Shown in pieces: positions 27,989 through 36,606 of a stretch of DNA of 64,000 nt. Within the stretch, counting starts at the first letter, position 1. The number at the start of each line of letters is the position of its first letter. The position numbers were made by a program, and so were the translations under genes. Under the pieces are notes generated by a model that did no database searches, was not told the origin of the DNA, and was given only the letters and a program-made list of their open reading frames with translations. Location of the stretch: NCBI RefSeq assembly GCF_003946335.1, contig NZ_RHNX01000004.1, positions 62,001 to 126,000 on the forward strand, in the 5' to 3' direction. Origin of the DNA: Levilactobacillus fujinensis (lineage in GTDB: Bacteria > Bacillota > Bacilli > Lactobacillales > Lactobacillaceae).

Positions 27989-28189
27989 ATGCCTATCCTA
28001 AATATTGTCATGAGTGTTTCATTCATTCTAAACATTCTACTCGGTCTGGCCGTTATTGCCCTGCTCATCGTTTTTATTCTGTGGTTACGCGACCGGCACA
28101 GCAAAACACCTAAGGTTACTAATAAAACGTTGGCTTATTATGCTGGCCTACTGATTATTTTTATAATTGCCAAGTTACTCGTTCACTAG
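27989..28189 (+). CDS. Small two-helix membrane protein, unknown function
   Basis: A 66-residue protein with SD GGAGG 8 bases before the ATG. Hydrophobic segments are at about residues 6-32 and 48-64, joined by a short charged loop (WLRDRHSKTPK) ending before NKTLAYY. It has its own terminator and about 285 bases of upstream region, so it is very likely a real gene. I do not recognise a named family. Confidence 0.75.
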   Translation: MPILNIVMSVSFILNILLGLAVIALLIVFILWLRDRHSKTPKVTNKTLAYYAGLLIIFIIAKLLVH

Positions 28190-28198
28190 CTCCGACAA

Positions 28199-28248
28199 AA
28201 TAAGCTTAGCATTCCCCGACTCACTTGGGGTGCTGAGCTTATTTTTTT
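28199..28248. terminator. Bidirectional terminator between the small membrane protein and AI-2E-family genes
   Basis: AATAAGCTTAGCA..CCCC pairs with GGGG..TGCTGAGCTTATT followed by a T-run; it also carries As for the opposite strand, between convergent genes. Confidence 0.85.
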
Positions 28249-28251
28249 GGA

Positions 28252-29298
28252 CTACTTTTTATCTGCCAGTTCTTCTGATGTAATCCGTTTCGGCTTCAGT
28301 TGCACGTCAAAGACATCTAAGAAAAATGCTACCAGGGGTACCCCAACCAGTAATCCCCAGGCGCCAAAGATACGCTCGCTGACGATCAACGTAATAAAGG
28401 TCACAAAAATCGGCAGGTTCGTTGCGTTTGCCATTAACCGCGGATGTAAGAAGTACGATTCGAACATGTGAATCAAAATAACCAGTACCAACACAGCCAA
28501 GACCCGAATCAGCCCACCCGTGATAAAGGCCACGACGGTGAGTGGAATCAGCGAAATTAACACCCCAGCAACCGGAATCAAACCTAGGAAGAAGACTAGA
28601 ATTCCTAATATCAGTAAACTTGGCATGCCAATTGCCCACAGCCCTAAAACCATCAGCAAGGTATTGATCGTACAAATCACCAGCTGTGTCTCAATAACCG
28701 TTCCGAAGATGTGAACAAATTTTAAAATCAGTTGTCCCATTGGCACGAACAGACCGGCAAACCGACTCCGCGTAAAGGCGTGGGCAAACGTCTTCAACTG
28801 ATTCTTCGTCAGGTTAAAAATAAAGCTGAAGAAGAAGGCCAAAATAATTGTTTCCACACCCGAGCTTAAACGTGACAGCTTGCCGATACCACTGGAGAAT
28901 AGCATCTTACCATTGCTGATGACCGACGCATTTTGCGACAGGTTCTTCACTAACTTGGTCACGGACGTCTCCAATTGTGGGTAGGCCTTGATCAACGCGT
29001 CTAACGTGTGCGGTAAGCTAGATGCCTCCGACACTAGCGGTGGAATAATCTGACCAAATGCCGCTACCAGAATACCCAGGAACAGGACATAGACCAATAA
29101 CGTCGACCACAAATGATGCAGGTGCACGTGTCGCTCGATACCCATAATGGCCGCATTCCCCAGATAAATAAATATAATCGTAAAGAGTGCTAACGACAGA
29201 AAATCGCGCACCTCCCACGCAATGATGATCAGTATGACCAACGCCAAGTAATACGTTGTTAGCGGGTTTTGCCACCATCGTTTCAGTATCTCAATCAC
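28252..29298 (-). CDS. AI-2E family (PerM/UPF0118) membrane protein
   Basis: A 348-residue polytopic membrane protein with about seven to eight transmembrane helices and the family's C-terminal region containing GLIPVAGVLISLIPLTVVAF, LIHMFESYFLHPRLM and LLVGVPLVAF. Members have been linked to export of small molecules or Na+/H+ antiport; the substrate is unknown here. The start is GTG with SD AAGGGGGAT. Monocistronic. Confidence 0.9.
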   Translation of the reverse strand: MIEILKRWWQNPLTTYYLALVILIIIAWEVRDFLSLALFTIIFIYLGNAAIMGIERHVHLHHLWSTLLVYVLFLGILVAAFGQIIPPLVSEASSLPHTLDALIKAYPQLETSVTKLVKNLSQNASVISNGKMLFSSGIGKLSRLSSGVETIILAFFFSFIFNLTKNQLKTFAHAFTRSRFAGLFVPMGQLILKFVHIFGTVIETQLVICTINTLLMVLGLWAIGMPSLLILGILVFFLGLIPVAGVLISLIPLTVVAFITGGLIRVLAVLVLVILIHMFESYFLHPRLMANATNLPIFVTFITLIVSERIFGAWGLLVGVPLVAFFLDVFDVQLKPKRITSEELADKK

Positions 29299-29416
29299 TA
29301 AAAATCCCCCTTCGACCCCAGTTACGTTTCAGCCTACACATGTCACGCAGCAATTGCAATCAACTACTAGCCTCCCCAAAAGCCTGAAAACTAACCACCA
29401 AACTTTCCTAGCAACA

Positions 29417-30016
29417 CTAAATCCGAATCAACTGATCATACAGCGGTAACAGGGACCGCACGGTGTCTTGAATCACCCGCGTCTGTTCGATGGCCGGCAG
29501 CGTAAAGAAGTCGCTGCCCCGCATAAAGTTGCGGCCAACCTGCCATTCAGCGTGCCGGTTTGTCTGTGTCACCATCAACGCCTGATAGTTTTCCCGCGTC
29601 AAGGGTACCCCACAGTTCTTATCTGTATGGTCACCGCCGCACGCAAATCCCACTGGCAACTGCATGACCGTATCTTCCTTTAAACTACTCAACAAGGCTT
29701 GCCGGTCCTTAGCCTCCTGTAAGACAGCTAACCAAATAAAGAACCGGTCATCCCAAAAGCCAACCTCGATGTGCGGCAACATTTTGTACCCCCGTTTGGA
29801 TGTGCTAAATGCAACCCAGGTATCCGGTGGTGGATTCTTCGAACGGCGCCGATGCAACGAAACATGGTCGTAAATCGGCAGAGCAAGCGTCGCGAAAACT
29901 GGTGCTAGTTCCGTGACCGTTTGTGCAAATTTTGGATCGATCTGCGCCCGAATTTTCCCCAATCGTCCTGGCAATGTCTGGTCGTCCCATACGTGAAAAT
30001 CTTGGTCCTGATACAT
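29417..30016 (-). CDS. YktB/DUF1054 family protein
   Basis: A 199-residue soluble protein of the YktB family. Conserved stretches are HVSLHRRRSKNPPPDTWVAF and KRGYKMLPHIEVGFWDDRFF. The start is ATG 30016 with AGGAAGGGGG 8 bases upstream; an in-frame ATG 36 bases earlier has no SD. Function unknown. The next gene is divergent, with only 74 bases between the two start codons. Confidence 0.88.
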   Translation of the reverse strand: MYQDQDFHVWDDQTLPGRLGKIRAQIDPKFAQTVTELAPVFATLALPIYDHVSLHRRRSKNPPPDTWVAFSTSKRGYKMLPHIEVGFWDDRFFIWLAVLQEAKDRQALLSSLKEDTVMQLPVGFACGGDHTDKNCGVPLTRENYQALMVTQTNRHAEWQVGRNFMRGSDFFTLPAIEQTRVIQDTVRSLLPLYDQLIRI

Positions 30017-30090
30017 CCAAAGCCCCCTTCCTAATCGTCTGTTCAATTCCATGTTATACTAGTAAAACCAACTTGAAAAGAGGGAATCCC

Positions 30091-30546
30091 ATGGCAGAGA
30101 AGAGTCAAATGGAACAACATTTACAAAATTCCGTCTACGGCACACCGAAAATCAATCCCGATGAACAGCGCCACTACTTGGGGACGTTTCGTGAACGCGT
30201 CTCACTAGCAATGACCATCGCCGAAGTCACAGACCGTGATAATTTGGATCCATTTATCACGGAAATCAGTGCCCACCCAAACTATCAGGTCATCCTAAAT
30301 GGTCACGTTGACCAAGCCGACCTCGCACCGTATCTCAAGTTGGCGAGTCAACACAACCTGAAATTCACCATTCGTCAAGATACCATTTATGGCGTCAACG
30401 GTAGCGACCTTGGTCTAGTTGTGGCTAGTGACCACGCTATCGATCAGAGTCCCATCGCCCTCAGTAGGAAGTATCCCCCCAAGTCACCAACAACTCCCGA
30501 GCAACCCGCTAAAAAGGGTTGGCTCGACAAACTGTTGGGGCATTAA
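30091..30546 (+). CDS. YueI family protein (DUF1694)
   Basis: A 151-residue protein with the YueI layout: an N-terminal QNSVYGTPKINPDEQRHYLGTFRERV, an alpha/beta fold and a positively charged KKGWLDKLLG tail. The start is ATG 30091 behind AGAGGG. Function unknown. It is followed 17 bases later by rarA, so the two are co-transcribed. Confidence 0.88.
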   Translation: MAEKSQMEQHLQNSVYGTPKINPDEQRHYLGTFRERVSLAMTIAEVTDRDNLDPFITEISAHPNYQVILNGHVDQADLAPYLKLASQHNLKFTIRQDTIYGVNGSDLGLVVASDHAIDQSPIALSRKYPPKSPTTPEQPAKKGWLDKLLGH

Positions 30547-30563
30547 GAAAGGAGTCCCCCTTT

Positions 30564-31838
30564 TTGGCACAACATCCGTTAGCCTACCGCATGCGGCCCC
30601 GTCGCCTAGAAGAAGTCGTTGGTCAGCAAGACCTCGTCGGCCCCGGGAAAATCATTGCCCGTATGGTGGCAGCTAAATTGCTTTCGTCCATGATTCTCTA
30701 CGGACCGCCGGGCACCGGTAAAACCAGTATTGCCAGTGCCATCGCTGGTTCCACCAAGTACGCCTTTCGTAAATTAAACGCTGCAACTGATACCAAAAAA
30801 GATCTCCAAGTTGTCGCTGAAGAAGCTAAAATGAGTGGCACCGTCATTCTCCTGCTCGATGAAATTCATCGATTGGACAAAACCAAGCAAGACTTCTTGC
30901 TACCCCATTTGGAAAGTGGTCGTATCATCCTAATCGGTGCAACGACCGAAAACCCCTACATCAACATTAATCCTGCCATTCGAAGCCGGACACAGATTTT
31001 TGAGGTACATCCGCTCTCATTGGATGCTATCAAGACTGCCTTGCAACGGGCCATGGCGGACGACGAACGGGGACTCGGTAAACTGAATCTAACCGTCGAT
31101 GATGACGCACTGGGCTTCATGGCCGGTGCCACCAACGGTGATTTGCGGAGTGCTCTGAATGGTCTAGAATTGGCCGCGCAGTCCACACCCCCTGCCGAAG
31201 ATGGTGAAATTCACGTTACACTGAAGATAGCTGAAGCCTGTTTTCAACGTAAGGCCTTGATGGGTGATAAGAATGGGGACGCCCACTACGACGTGATCTC
31301 CGCTTTTCAAAAGTCGATTCGAGGCAGTGATACCGATGCCGCTCTCCACTACCTAGCACAACTAGTTGCCGCTGGCGACCTCCCCTCAATTTGCCGGCGG
31401 CTCATGGTGATTGCCTACGAGGACGTGGGCATGGCCAATTTACCAGCTGCTGGCCGAACGGTTCAAGCCGTTCAGGCCGCCCAACAATTAGGGTTACCTG
31501 AGGGCCGAATTCCATTAGCCGATGCCGTCATTGAGCTGTGCTTATCACCGAAGTCCAACTCCGGGATTCTAGCAATGGACGCCGCCTTGGCTGATGTCAT
31601 GAATGGCCATAACGGTGCCGTGCCGGACCGCTTAAAAGATGCCCACTACAGCGGTGCTAAAAAGCTCGGTCATGGTACTGATTATCAGTATCCCCATGAC
31701 TTCCCAGGCGATTGGGTCAAGCAACAGTACCTGCCCGATGACCTCAAACGCGCCGAATATTACCAGCCCAAAACCAATGGTCGTTTCGAAGCCCAGCTGG
31801 CCGAACAATACCGCCGACTCCGGCAAGCCAACCGGTAA
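30564..31838 (+). CDS. rarA: Replication-associated recombination protein RarA (MgsA)
   Basis: A 424-residue AAA+ ATPase of the clamp-loader family acting at stalled replication forks. Walker A is GPPGTGKTS (47-55), Walker B is LLLDEIHR, sensor 1 is GATTEN, and the C-terminal tetramerisation domain contains CLSPKSN. The start is TTG 30564 after AAAGGAG with 9-base spacing. An upstream TTG at 30519 lies within yueI. 6S RNA follows, an arrangement known in several Firmicutes. Confidence 0.95.
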   Translation: MAQHPLAYRMRPRRLEEVVGQQDLVGPGKIIARMVAAKLLSSMILYGPPGTGKTSIASAIAGSTKYAFRKLNAATDTKKDLQVVAEEAKMSGTVILLLDEIHRLDKTKQDFLLPHLESGRIILIGATTENPYININPAIRSRTQIFEVHPLSLDAIKTALQRAMADDERGLGKLNLTVDDDALGFMAGATNGDLRSALNGLELAAQSTPPAEDGEIHVTLKIAEACFQRKALMGDKNGDAHYDVISAFQKSIRGSDTDAALHYLAQLVAAGDLPSICRRLMVIAYEDVGMANLPAAGRTVQAVQAAQQLGLPEGRIPLADAVIELCLSPKSNSGILAMDAALADVMNGHNGAVPDRLKDAHYSGAKKLGHGTDYQYPHDFPGDWVKQQYLPDDLKRAEYYQPKTNGRFEAQLAEQYRRLRQANR

Positions 31839-31846
31839 TGGAAAAA

Positions 31847-31875
31847 TTGTATTTTTATTATTTATATGATAATAT
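31847..31875 (+). promoter_or_regulatory. Promoter of 6S RNA
   Basis: TTGTAT (31847-31852), a 17-base spacer and TAATAT (31870-31875), starting 9 bases after the rarA stop. Confidence 0.75.
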
Positions 31876-31879
31876 ACAA

Positions 31880-32113
31880 GTGGTTCTAAGGTGTACGCGT
31901 TGTCTCACTACAAGTTGCCGAACAAGTAATTCTTAAACGGGAACGCCTAACGATATCGTAGCTGACATGCCTTTTCACTTGGAAGTCAAAAACTTTATCA
32001 GACGCTCCCCCCTGCATTGTCATCGCGGGTCAACATGACTGGACAATTAACGGCACCACTTAGATCAACCAAAGCCTTGTGCTTTGAAGGCCATTCCATT
32101 GAATGGCCTTTTT
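31880..32113 (+). ncRNA. ssrS: 6S RNA
   Basis: A non-coding transcript of about 190-230 bases with its own promoter and terminator, directly downstream of rarA, the usual site of 6S RNA in many Firmicutes. The 5' end GGTT-CTAAG-GTG pairs with CACC-A-CTTAG-GAT-AACC near 32054-32070, making the long closing stem typical of 6S RNA, with a large irregular interior. A perfect terminator hairpin AAGGCCATTC/GAATGGCCTT with T-run sits at 32087-32113. 6S RNA mimics an open promoter and sequesters the sigma-A holoenzyme. The identity rests on position and architecture, not a database match. Confidence 0.8.
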
Positions 32114-32381
32114 CTTTTGCCCATTAATCTTTCTTAGGTGCCCTTTGGTGCTATGAGACCTGCTAAAAATAGCTACACTCTGGCTCCGATTGATGCATGA
32201 AGCCAGCTAGCCGTGTCGACAATGTGTTGGTGCCCTTGGGCTGACATCGTGGCACAACCTAGCTAGATTCCTGCCCTTTAAAAAGCAGGCGTTTCTATCT
32301 ACACTAATTTCAACAGCCTACTGCTTTTAGGCTTGGACTCGGGTATACTAAGCAATAGATAATTTAAGGAGGAATCCTCTC

Positions 32382-32669
32382 TTGGCCATAACGATTTTAA
32401 TGATTTGCTACACCCTGATTTCCTTTGGCCTTGGCTGGTACTTTTTCAGTCATCGTCAACGTCCCTTTCTCGTCTTCCATCCCGAAGAAAGCCGTGAGTT
32501 GCAACGGGTTTTGTCTATCGGTGGAATTCTGATGATGATCATCGGCGTGTTCTCGGCTGCCGCCACTATTATGAATAATACAATTTTTCTGGCCGCCGTT
32601 TTACTCGTTGGGGTTATCGCCATCATGGCAATCCAACTCATCTTATTGCACTGGTTTCCTAAGGGGTAA
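32382..32669 (+). CDS. Small three-helix membrane protein, unknown function
   Basis: A 95-residue protein starting at TTG with SD AAGGAGG 9 bases upstream. Hydrophobic segments lie at about residues 3-22, 44-65 and 67-91, with a charged cytoplasmic or external loop HPEESRELQR. It resembles DUF3784-like small membrane proteins only in general form. It is preceded by about 270 bases that hold an imperfect AGCTAG-bounded inverted repeat (32201-32269) and nothing else I can name. Confidence 0.7.
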   Translation: MAITILMICYTLISFGLGWYFFSHRQRPFLVFHPEESRELQRVLSIGGILMMIIGVFSAAATIMNNTIFLAAVLLVGVIAIMAIQLILLHWFPKG

Positions 32670-32765
32670 CCGGTTACAACTTTCAGTACCTTTTTTACCA
32701 TTTTGCTTTTTATTTCGCGGTAAATAACGTATGATAAGAGTATAAAGTAATGAGAGGTGAACAAT

Positions 32766-33245
32766 ATGTTACAACAATACAAGCACATTTTAGTTCCAGT
32801 TGACGGATCCTACGAAGCCGAATTAGCTTTTAAGAAGGCGGTCGCTGTGGCTAAACGTAACGATGCTGATTTACATCTCGTTCACGTTGTTGATACGCGG
32901 GCTTTCCAAAACATTTCTAGCTTCGATACCAGCATGGTTGAACAAGTCACGGAAACAGCAAAGAAGACACTCGACAAGTACGTTGCCGATGCAAAGGCTG
33001 ATGGCCTGCAAAGCATTGACTACGCGATTGAATACGGGGCGCCTAAAACCATTATTGCTCGCGACGTTCCCCGGGATAACGACACCGACCTGATTATGAT
33101 CGGTGCTACTGGACTGAATGCCGTTGAACGGCTCCTCATCGGTTCTGTGACTGAATACGTGACCCGGACAGCTGTCTGCGACGTTATCGTTGTTCGGACT
33201 GATTTGAACAACCAACCAGCCAAGGTTACGAAACCAGAAGGCTAA
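32766..33245 (+). CDS. Universal stress protein (UspA family)
   Basis: A 159-residue single-domain Usp. It starts KHILVPVDGSYEAELA, and the ATP-binding signature GATGLNAVERLLIGSVTEYVTRTAVCDVIVVR (Gx2Gx9GS pattern) is intact, so it is an ATP-binding UspFG/MJ0577-type member. The start is ATG 32766 with GAGAGGTG upstream. Monocistronic, own terminator. Confidence 0.93.
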   Translation: MLQQYKHILVPVDGSYEAELAFKKAVAVAKRNDADLHLVHVVDTRAFQNISSFDTSMVEQVTETAKKTLDKYVADAKADGLQSIDYAIEYGAPKTIIARDVPRDNDTDLIMIGATGLNAVERLLIGSVTEYVTRTAVCDVIVVRTDLNNQPAKVTKPEG

Positions 33246-33261
33246 GTCATTTTGAAACAGC

Positions 33262-33295
33262 AACACCGCCACCAAATTTGGTAGCGGTGTTTTTT
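33262..33295 (+). terminator. Terminator of the universal stress protein gene
   Basis: AACACCGC.ACCAAATTTGGT.GCGGTGTTTTTT is a near-perfect stem with a T-run. Confidence 0.85.
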
Positions 33296-33304
33296 GATTT
33301 GTAA

Positions 33305-33340
33305 ATAAAAACCAGCCGAAATAGGTTAATTCGACTGGTT
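33305..33340 (-). terminator. Terminator of the Rgg-like regulator gene
   Basis: On the minus strand AACCAGTCGAA pairs with TTCGGCTGGTT, followed by a TTTATTT run. Confidence 0.75.
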
Positions 33341-33357
33341 TCCTTATTTATTCAACT

Positions 33358-34215
33358 TTAATCGGCCACTGCACCTAGTGGCGACGTCATCAGCCGCTCC
33401 TGTAGGGCCACATTGTGCGTCACTAAAGCTAACGTCTTGGCAATCGTCAAGCTTCGTTTGGCAGCAACTGTCGCCAACAAGGCTTGCTCGGCCTGTCCCC
33501 GTACCTCGTACAACACATCGATCAGATACAAGGACGCTTGCTGCTTCACAGCGATCAATGCTGCTTCAACATTGTCAATGACAAGTTGCGGTTGGTCCAA
33601 TTCCAAATACATCAGTGCAATCTGGTAACGCGCCCAGACTAACCGTTTAAAATTAGCCTCGTCGTGCCATTCGAAATCGTCCAAGTACCCGGCTGCCTCG
33701 TTCAAATAATAGTGGGCCTTATCGAACTCCTTACGCGCAACGTAAGCTGAAGCCATCCCCACATTCCCCACAATTGCGTACAGATCCCATGGCATCCGGT
33801 ATGACCGGTGTAATAATAAATTAAAATGGAAAATAGCTTCATCCGGCCGGTTGTGCGTATTCAACTCAATAAATCCCCGATAGTAGTGATACCGTTCCCG
33901 GTCAAACGAGTTCTGCACATTAGTCATATTGATTTTGGTCAATAACTCTCCCGCAGTTGGGTAATCATCGTGCCGAATTGCCTGAGAAATAGCCTCGAAC
34001 TGATCATCCATGCTGCTTCCCAGACCAGACAAAATATCTCCTAGTGACACGTTCAACCGCCGACAGATCTGTAAAATGATCTTGATACTAGGCACCTTAT
34101 TTTTCTTCTCCATCAGACTAACAGTCGCTTGCGTACAGATTCCTTCGGCGAGCTCCTGTTGCGATAAATTCTTTTGCTTACGGTATTGTTTGATCTTATT
34201 CCCTAGTAAACGCAT
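33358..34215 (-). CDS. Rgg/MutR-like XRE-family regulator
   Basis: A 285-residue regulator with an N-terminal XRE helix-turn-helix (about residues 6-60: LSQQELAEGICTQATVSLMEKK) and a long helical repeat domain of TPR type (KAHYYLNEAAGYLDD, YQIALMYLELDQPQ). This is the layout of RNPP quorum-sensing regulators (Rgg, PlcR). No short secreted peptide gene was found alongside. The upstream region is AT-rich and carries a 13-bp palindrome. Target genes unknown. Confidence 0.8.
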   Translation of the reverse strand: MRLLGNKIKQYRKQKNLSQQELAEGICTQATVSLMEKKNKVPSIKIILQICRRLNVSLGDILSGLGSSMDDQFEAISQAIRHDDYPTAGELLTKINMTNVQNSFDRERYHYYRGFIELNTHNRPDEAIFHFNLLLHRSYRMPWDLYAIVGNVGMASAYVARKEFDKAHYYLNEAAGYLDDFEWHDEANFKRLVWARYQIALMYLELDQPQLVIDNVEAALIAVKQQASLYLIDVLYEVRGQAEQALLATVAAKRSLTIAKTLALVTHNVALQERLMTSPLGAVAD

Positions 34216-34475
34216 CTCATCTCTCCCTCACGAATCGTGATGCTGGGCAACTTACCAATTTATGATAAAAACCGAACATTTGTCTAAGCAATCACCAGTA
34301 ACCGTTCCCCGACCCGTCACACGATTTACCGGTAATCTTCCCCTGATGATGATTATAACCGTCCGGTCGCTTCATCATTAATTATTATAATAAGCGATTT
34401 ATAAGGAATTACAAGCAATAAACTAGTTTATGAAGGAACTCTAATCTGTCTATACCATTTTATCATTTTAAAATA

Positions 34476-34518
34476 AATAAATTTATATTAGCGGTCTCCT
34501 ACCGTATATAAATTTATT
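34476..34518. repeat. 13-bp AT-rich inverted repeat upstream of the Rgg-like gene
   Basis: AATAAATTTATAT (34476-34488) and ATATAAATTTATT (34506-34518) are perfect inverted copies, with an inner CGGT/ACCG pair around CTCCT. It lies in an AT-rich stretch (34380-34570) about 260 bases upstream of the regulator's start. No T-run follows outside the stem, so an operator is more likely than a terminator. Confidence 0.6.
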
Positions 34519-34659
34519 AATGGAACATAATATTCGTCATTAATCTATTCAGTACCTGCCATAAATTTCCACTTCATTTGGGACCGAATTCTTCTTTCCT
34601 TGCGAGCCTGGATCAAAACCCTGGACTCCTTTGGTATCTCCGAATTTATATTGCTGAAA

Positions 34660-34850
34660 CGTGGGACGACCTGGGAGACGCCTGATTTTGGCGACTTTCA
34701 GGCGAGCTGGAAGCCCGTCCTTTGGCTGGAAGCGTTCCCCACAGCAAGCGGAATCGCTGGCAGCCGGAGTGCGGCTGTTTTCGCTAATTTAGCCGTGATA
34801 ATGCCTACTGTCGCAAGAGTAACATGAACATTTTGGCTTTCAACCTTTAG
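34660..34850 (+). repeat. MITE-like dispersed repeat (copy B)
   Basis: From GGGACGACCTGGGAGACG to TTTCAACCTTTAG it aligns with copies A, C and E. It keeps a perfect CAGCCG-GAGTG-CGGCTG hairpin (34761-34777) and the right terminal repeat TGGCTTTCAACCT. The left terminal repeat is missing. Confidence 0.8.
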
Positions 34851-34939
34851 CTGATAATCAAATAATCAAAGCCCAGGATTATTCGGTTATCAACCTTAAT
34901 GCTCGCCAGCTAATCGCCCTCCGTCCCACTCTCACAGTT

Positions 34940-36541
34940 TTAAATGTAGCTCAAAATAAAGTTCTGAATGACTGCCCACCAATTAGCCGCCGGATTCTGC
35001 TGGGTCACCGCTCGTAACCGCGTTAACTCATTGGTAATCTGACCATCGGCCCCTAATGCCCAGACCCGAGTCATCGCTGCATGTGAGTCTGGCGTCCACA
35101 CGTAGGCCGGCGCCCCCGTACTATGAGCGGCCGCCAAAAATTGTTGGCTCATTGATATCCGTTGAAAAGAATAAAAATCAGCTGGTACCGCATTAGGTGC
35201 CACCCAATTGAATGGCGTGATATATCCCACGCTTAACCCTGGCACCGCTTCTCGCAATTGCCGGACGACTCGATAGTCCAATGAATGCACTGACGAGTGA
35301 TCATGGACTAACCGCTGACCGTATTGTTGGGCGAATCGCCGAGTCATTCCCCGTGAATCTTGTGGCGTCGTTTTGATTTCGACTAGTAAGCGCTGATGCA
35401 ACCGTTCGGCTGTCCGTAGATAGGCTGGCCATCCCGCTAATTTTGCTTGATGCCCATCCTCACGTAATGTGAGTCGCTGCAATTGATGTAAGGTCAATTG
35501 ATGCGGTGTGACCCGTTTCTTCGCAAGCACCTGCAGATTTTCATCATGTAAGACCACCCATTGATGATCCTTCGTCTCGTGCAGGTCCATTTCCACGTAA
35601 GTCGGGCGTTGCCGATGAATCAACCGCAGCGCCGTTATCGAATTCTGCACGGCCTGATGATGATCGACGCCCCGGTGACTGATCAGAGCAGTGGTCGTAA
35701 ACTGCGGCGTCTGCGTCACAGTCTGGCCGACGACGGCTAAACCGACAATACTGGTCATGACAACCAGTCGCCAAAGTGGCCGGCGATAATATCTGGCCCG
35801 CTGCGGTTGCTGCCCTGTCCAGCTCCAGATGATTGTAATCACCGTCAAGATGGCCACCAAGGTAAAGCCCATTAGAATCAGCCACAGGGACCCACTAGCA
35901 ACCGCTAAGTGATTCATCTTGCCCAGATGACCGACCCAGACGTTAGCGCCCACCAACAGCTCACTAGCGGTCAACCACAGCAGGGTCAACCCGCCGCCCA
36001 TCACTAGACCCGTAAGCATTTGCCAAACTGACCCCGGCTGCGTTAATTGCGGTGTAAGTCGCCGAAAGTAATGCGGTCCACGTAACAGGACGACTCCGGC
36101 AATTAGAAAATAAATGACCGCCGCAACGACTAAGACCGGCCGCCGGTTGAGACCGACAAAGTTGACCCAACCGGTGGGCACTGGAAGACGTACCAGCAAC
36201 CGACTGCTTAATCCCCATAACCCCCACGGCACCGTTAAAATGACCACGGCAACTAGGACACCGCACCATGTCATCCAGTGCTGTGTGACTAAACGATAAC
36301 TGACACGGCGATCACTAACCGGTACGTTGGCTAGAGTCAATGCTAACTGGGTAAGTTGCACAGCACTGGTCACTAATGTTGCCACCAAGACCATCACGAG
36401 TGCAACGGACCATCCCGGCCGTGTCGCTAACAACCGTAAGCCATTGAACTCTAGGATCAGTAGCCCCCATCCCCGCAATAAGCCTGGCGATGTTAGCCCA
36501 CGTCGCCAACTCTGCCGCAGCTGCCGCCATTCTTCACGCAT
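34940..36541 (-). CDS. Membrane-anchored glycerophosphodiester phosphodiesterase
   Basis: A 533-residue protein: an N-terminal membrane domain with about seven or eight hydrophobic segments (roughly residues 1-280), then a GDPD TIM-barrel. Catalytic landmarks are HRGVDHHQAVQNS, VEMDLHETKD and VVLHDE, followed by LLVEIK. It should hydrolyse glycerophosphodiesters such as lipoteichoic-acid units or deacylated lipids near the membrane. SD GGGAGGG. It lies next to ddl but a terminator intervenes. Confidence 0.9.
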   Translation of the reverse strand: MREEWRQLRQSWRRGLTSPGLLRGWGLLILEFNGLRLLATRPGWSVALVMVLVATLVTSAVQLTQLALTLANVPVSDRRVSYRLVTQHWMTWCGVLVAVVILTVPWGLWGLSSRLLVRLPVPTGWVNFVGLNRRPVLVVAAVIYFLIAGVVLLRGPHYFRRLTPQLTQPGSVWQMLTGLVMGGGLTLLWLTASELLVGANVWVGHLGKMNHLAVASGSLWLILMGFTLVAILTVITIIWSWTGQQPQRARYYRRPLWRLVVMTSIVGLAVVGQTVTQTPQFTTTALISHRGVDHHQAVQNSITALRLIHRQRPTYVEMDLHETKDHQWVVLHDENLQVLAKKRVTPHQLTLHQLQRLTLREDGHQAKLAGWPAYLRTAERLHQRLLVEIKTTPQDSRGMTRRFAQQYGQRLVHDHSSVHSLDYRVVRQLREAVPGLSVGYITPFNWVAPNAVPADFYSFQRISMSQQFLAAAHSTGAPAYVWTPDSHAAMTRVWALGADGQITNELTRLRAVTQQNPAANWWAVIQNFILSYI

Positions 36542-36555
36542 AAAATCCCTCCCAT

Positions 36556-36595
36556 CAAAAAAAGCCGACCAGAACGTTTCCGCTCCCAGCCGACT
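36556..36595 (-). terminator. Terminator of ddl
   Basis: On the minus strand AGTCGGCT.. and ..GGTCGGCT form a wobble-rich stem around GGAGCG/CGTTCT with a GAAA loop, then a seven-T run, 12 bases after the ddl stop. Confidence 0.65.
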
Positions 36596-36606
36596 TGTTG
36601 TTTCTG

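Noticed and set aside
32201-32269. AGCTAG-bounded imperfect inverted repeat as another MITE copy
   Set aside because: A short GTCGACAATG-like match to element C exists, but the rest does not align and the pairing is patchy; kept only as a note under the downstream gene.
34380-34570. AT-rich stretch as a possible replication origin
   Set aside because: No cluster of DnaA boxes (TTATCCACA-like) and no dnaA, dnaN or repA gene nearby; better explained as a promoter/operator region.
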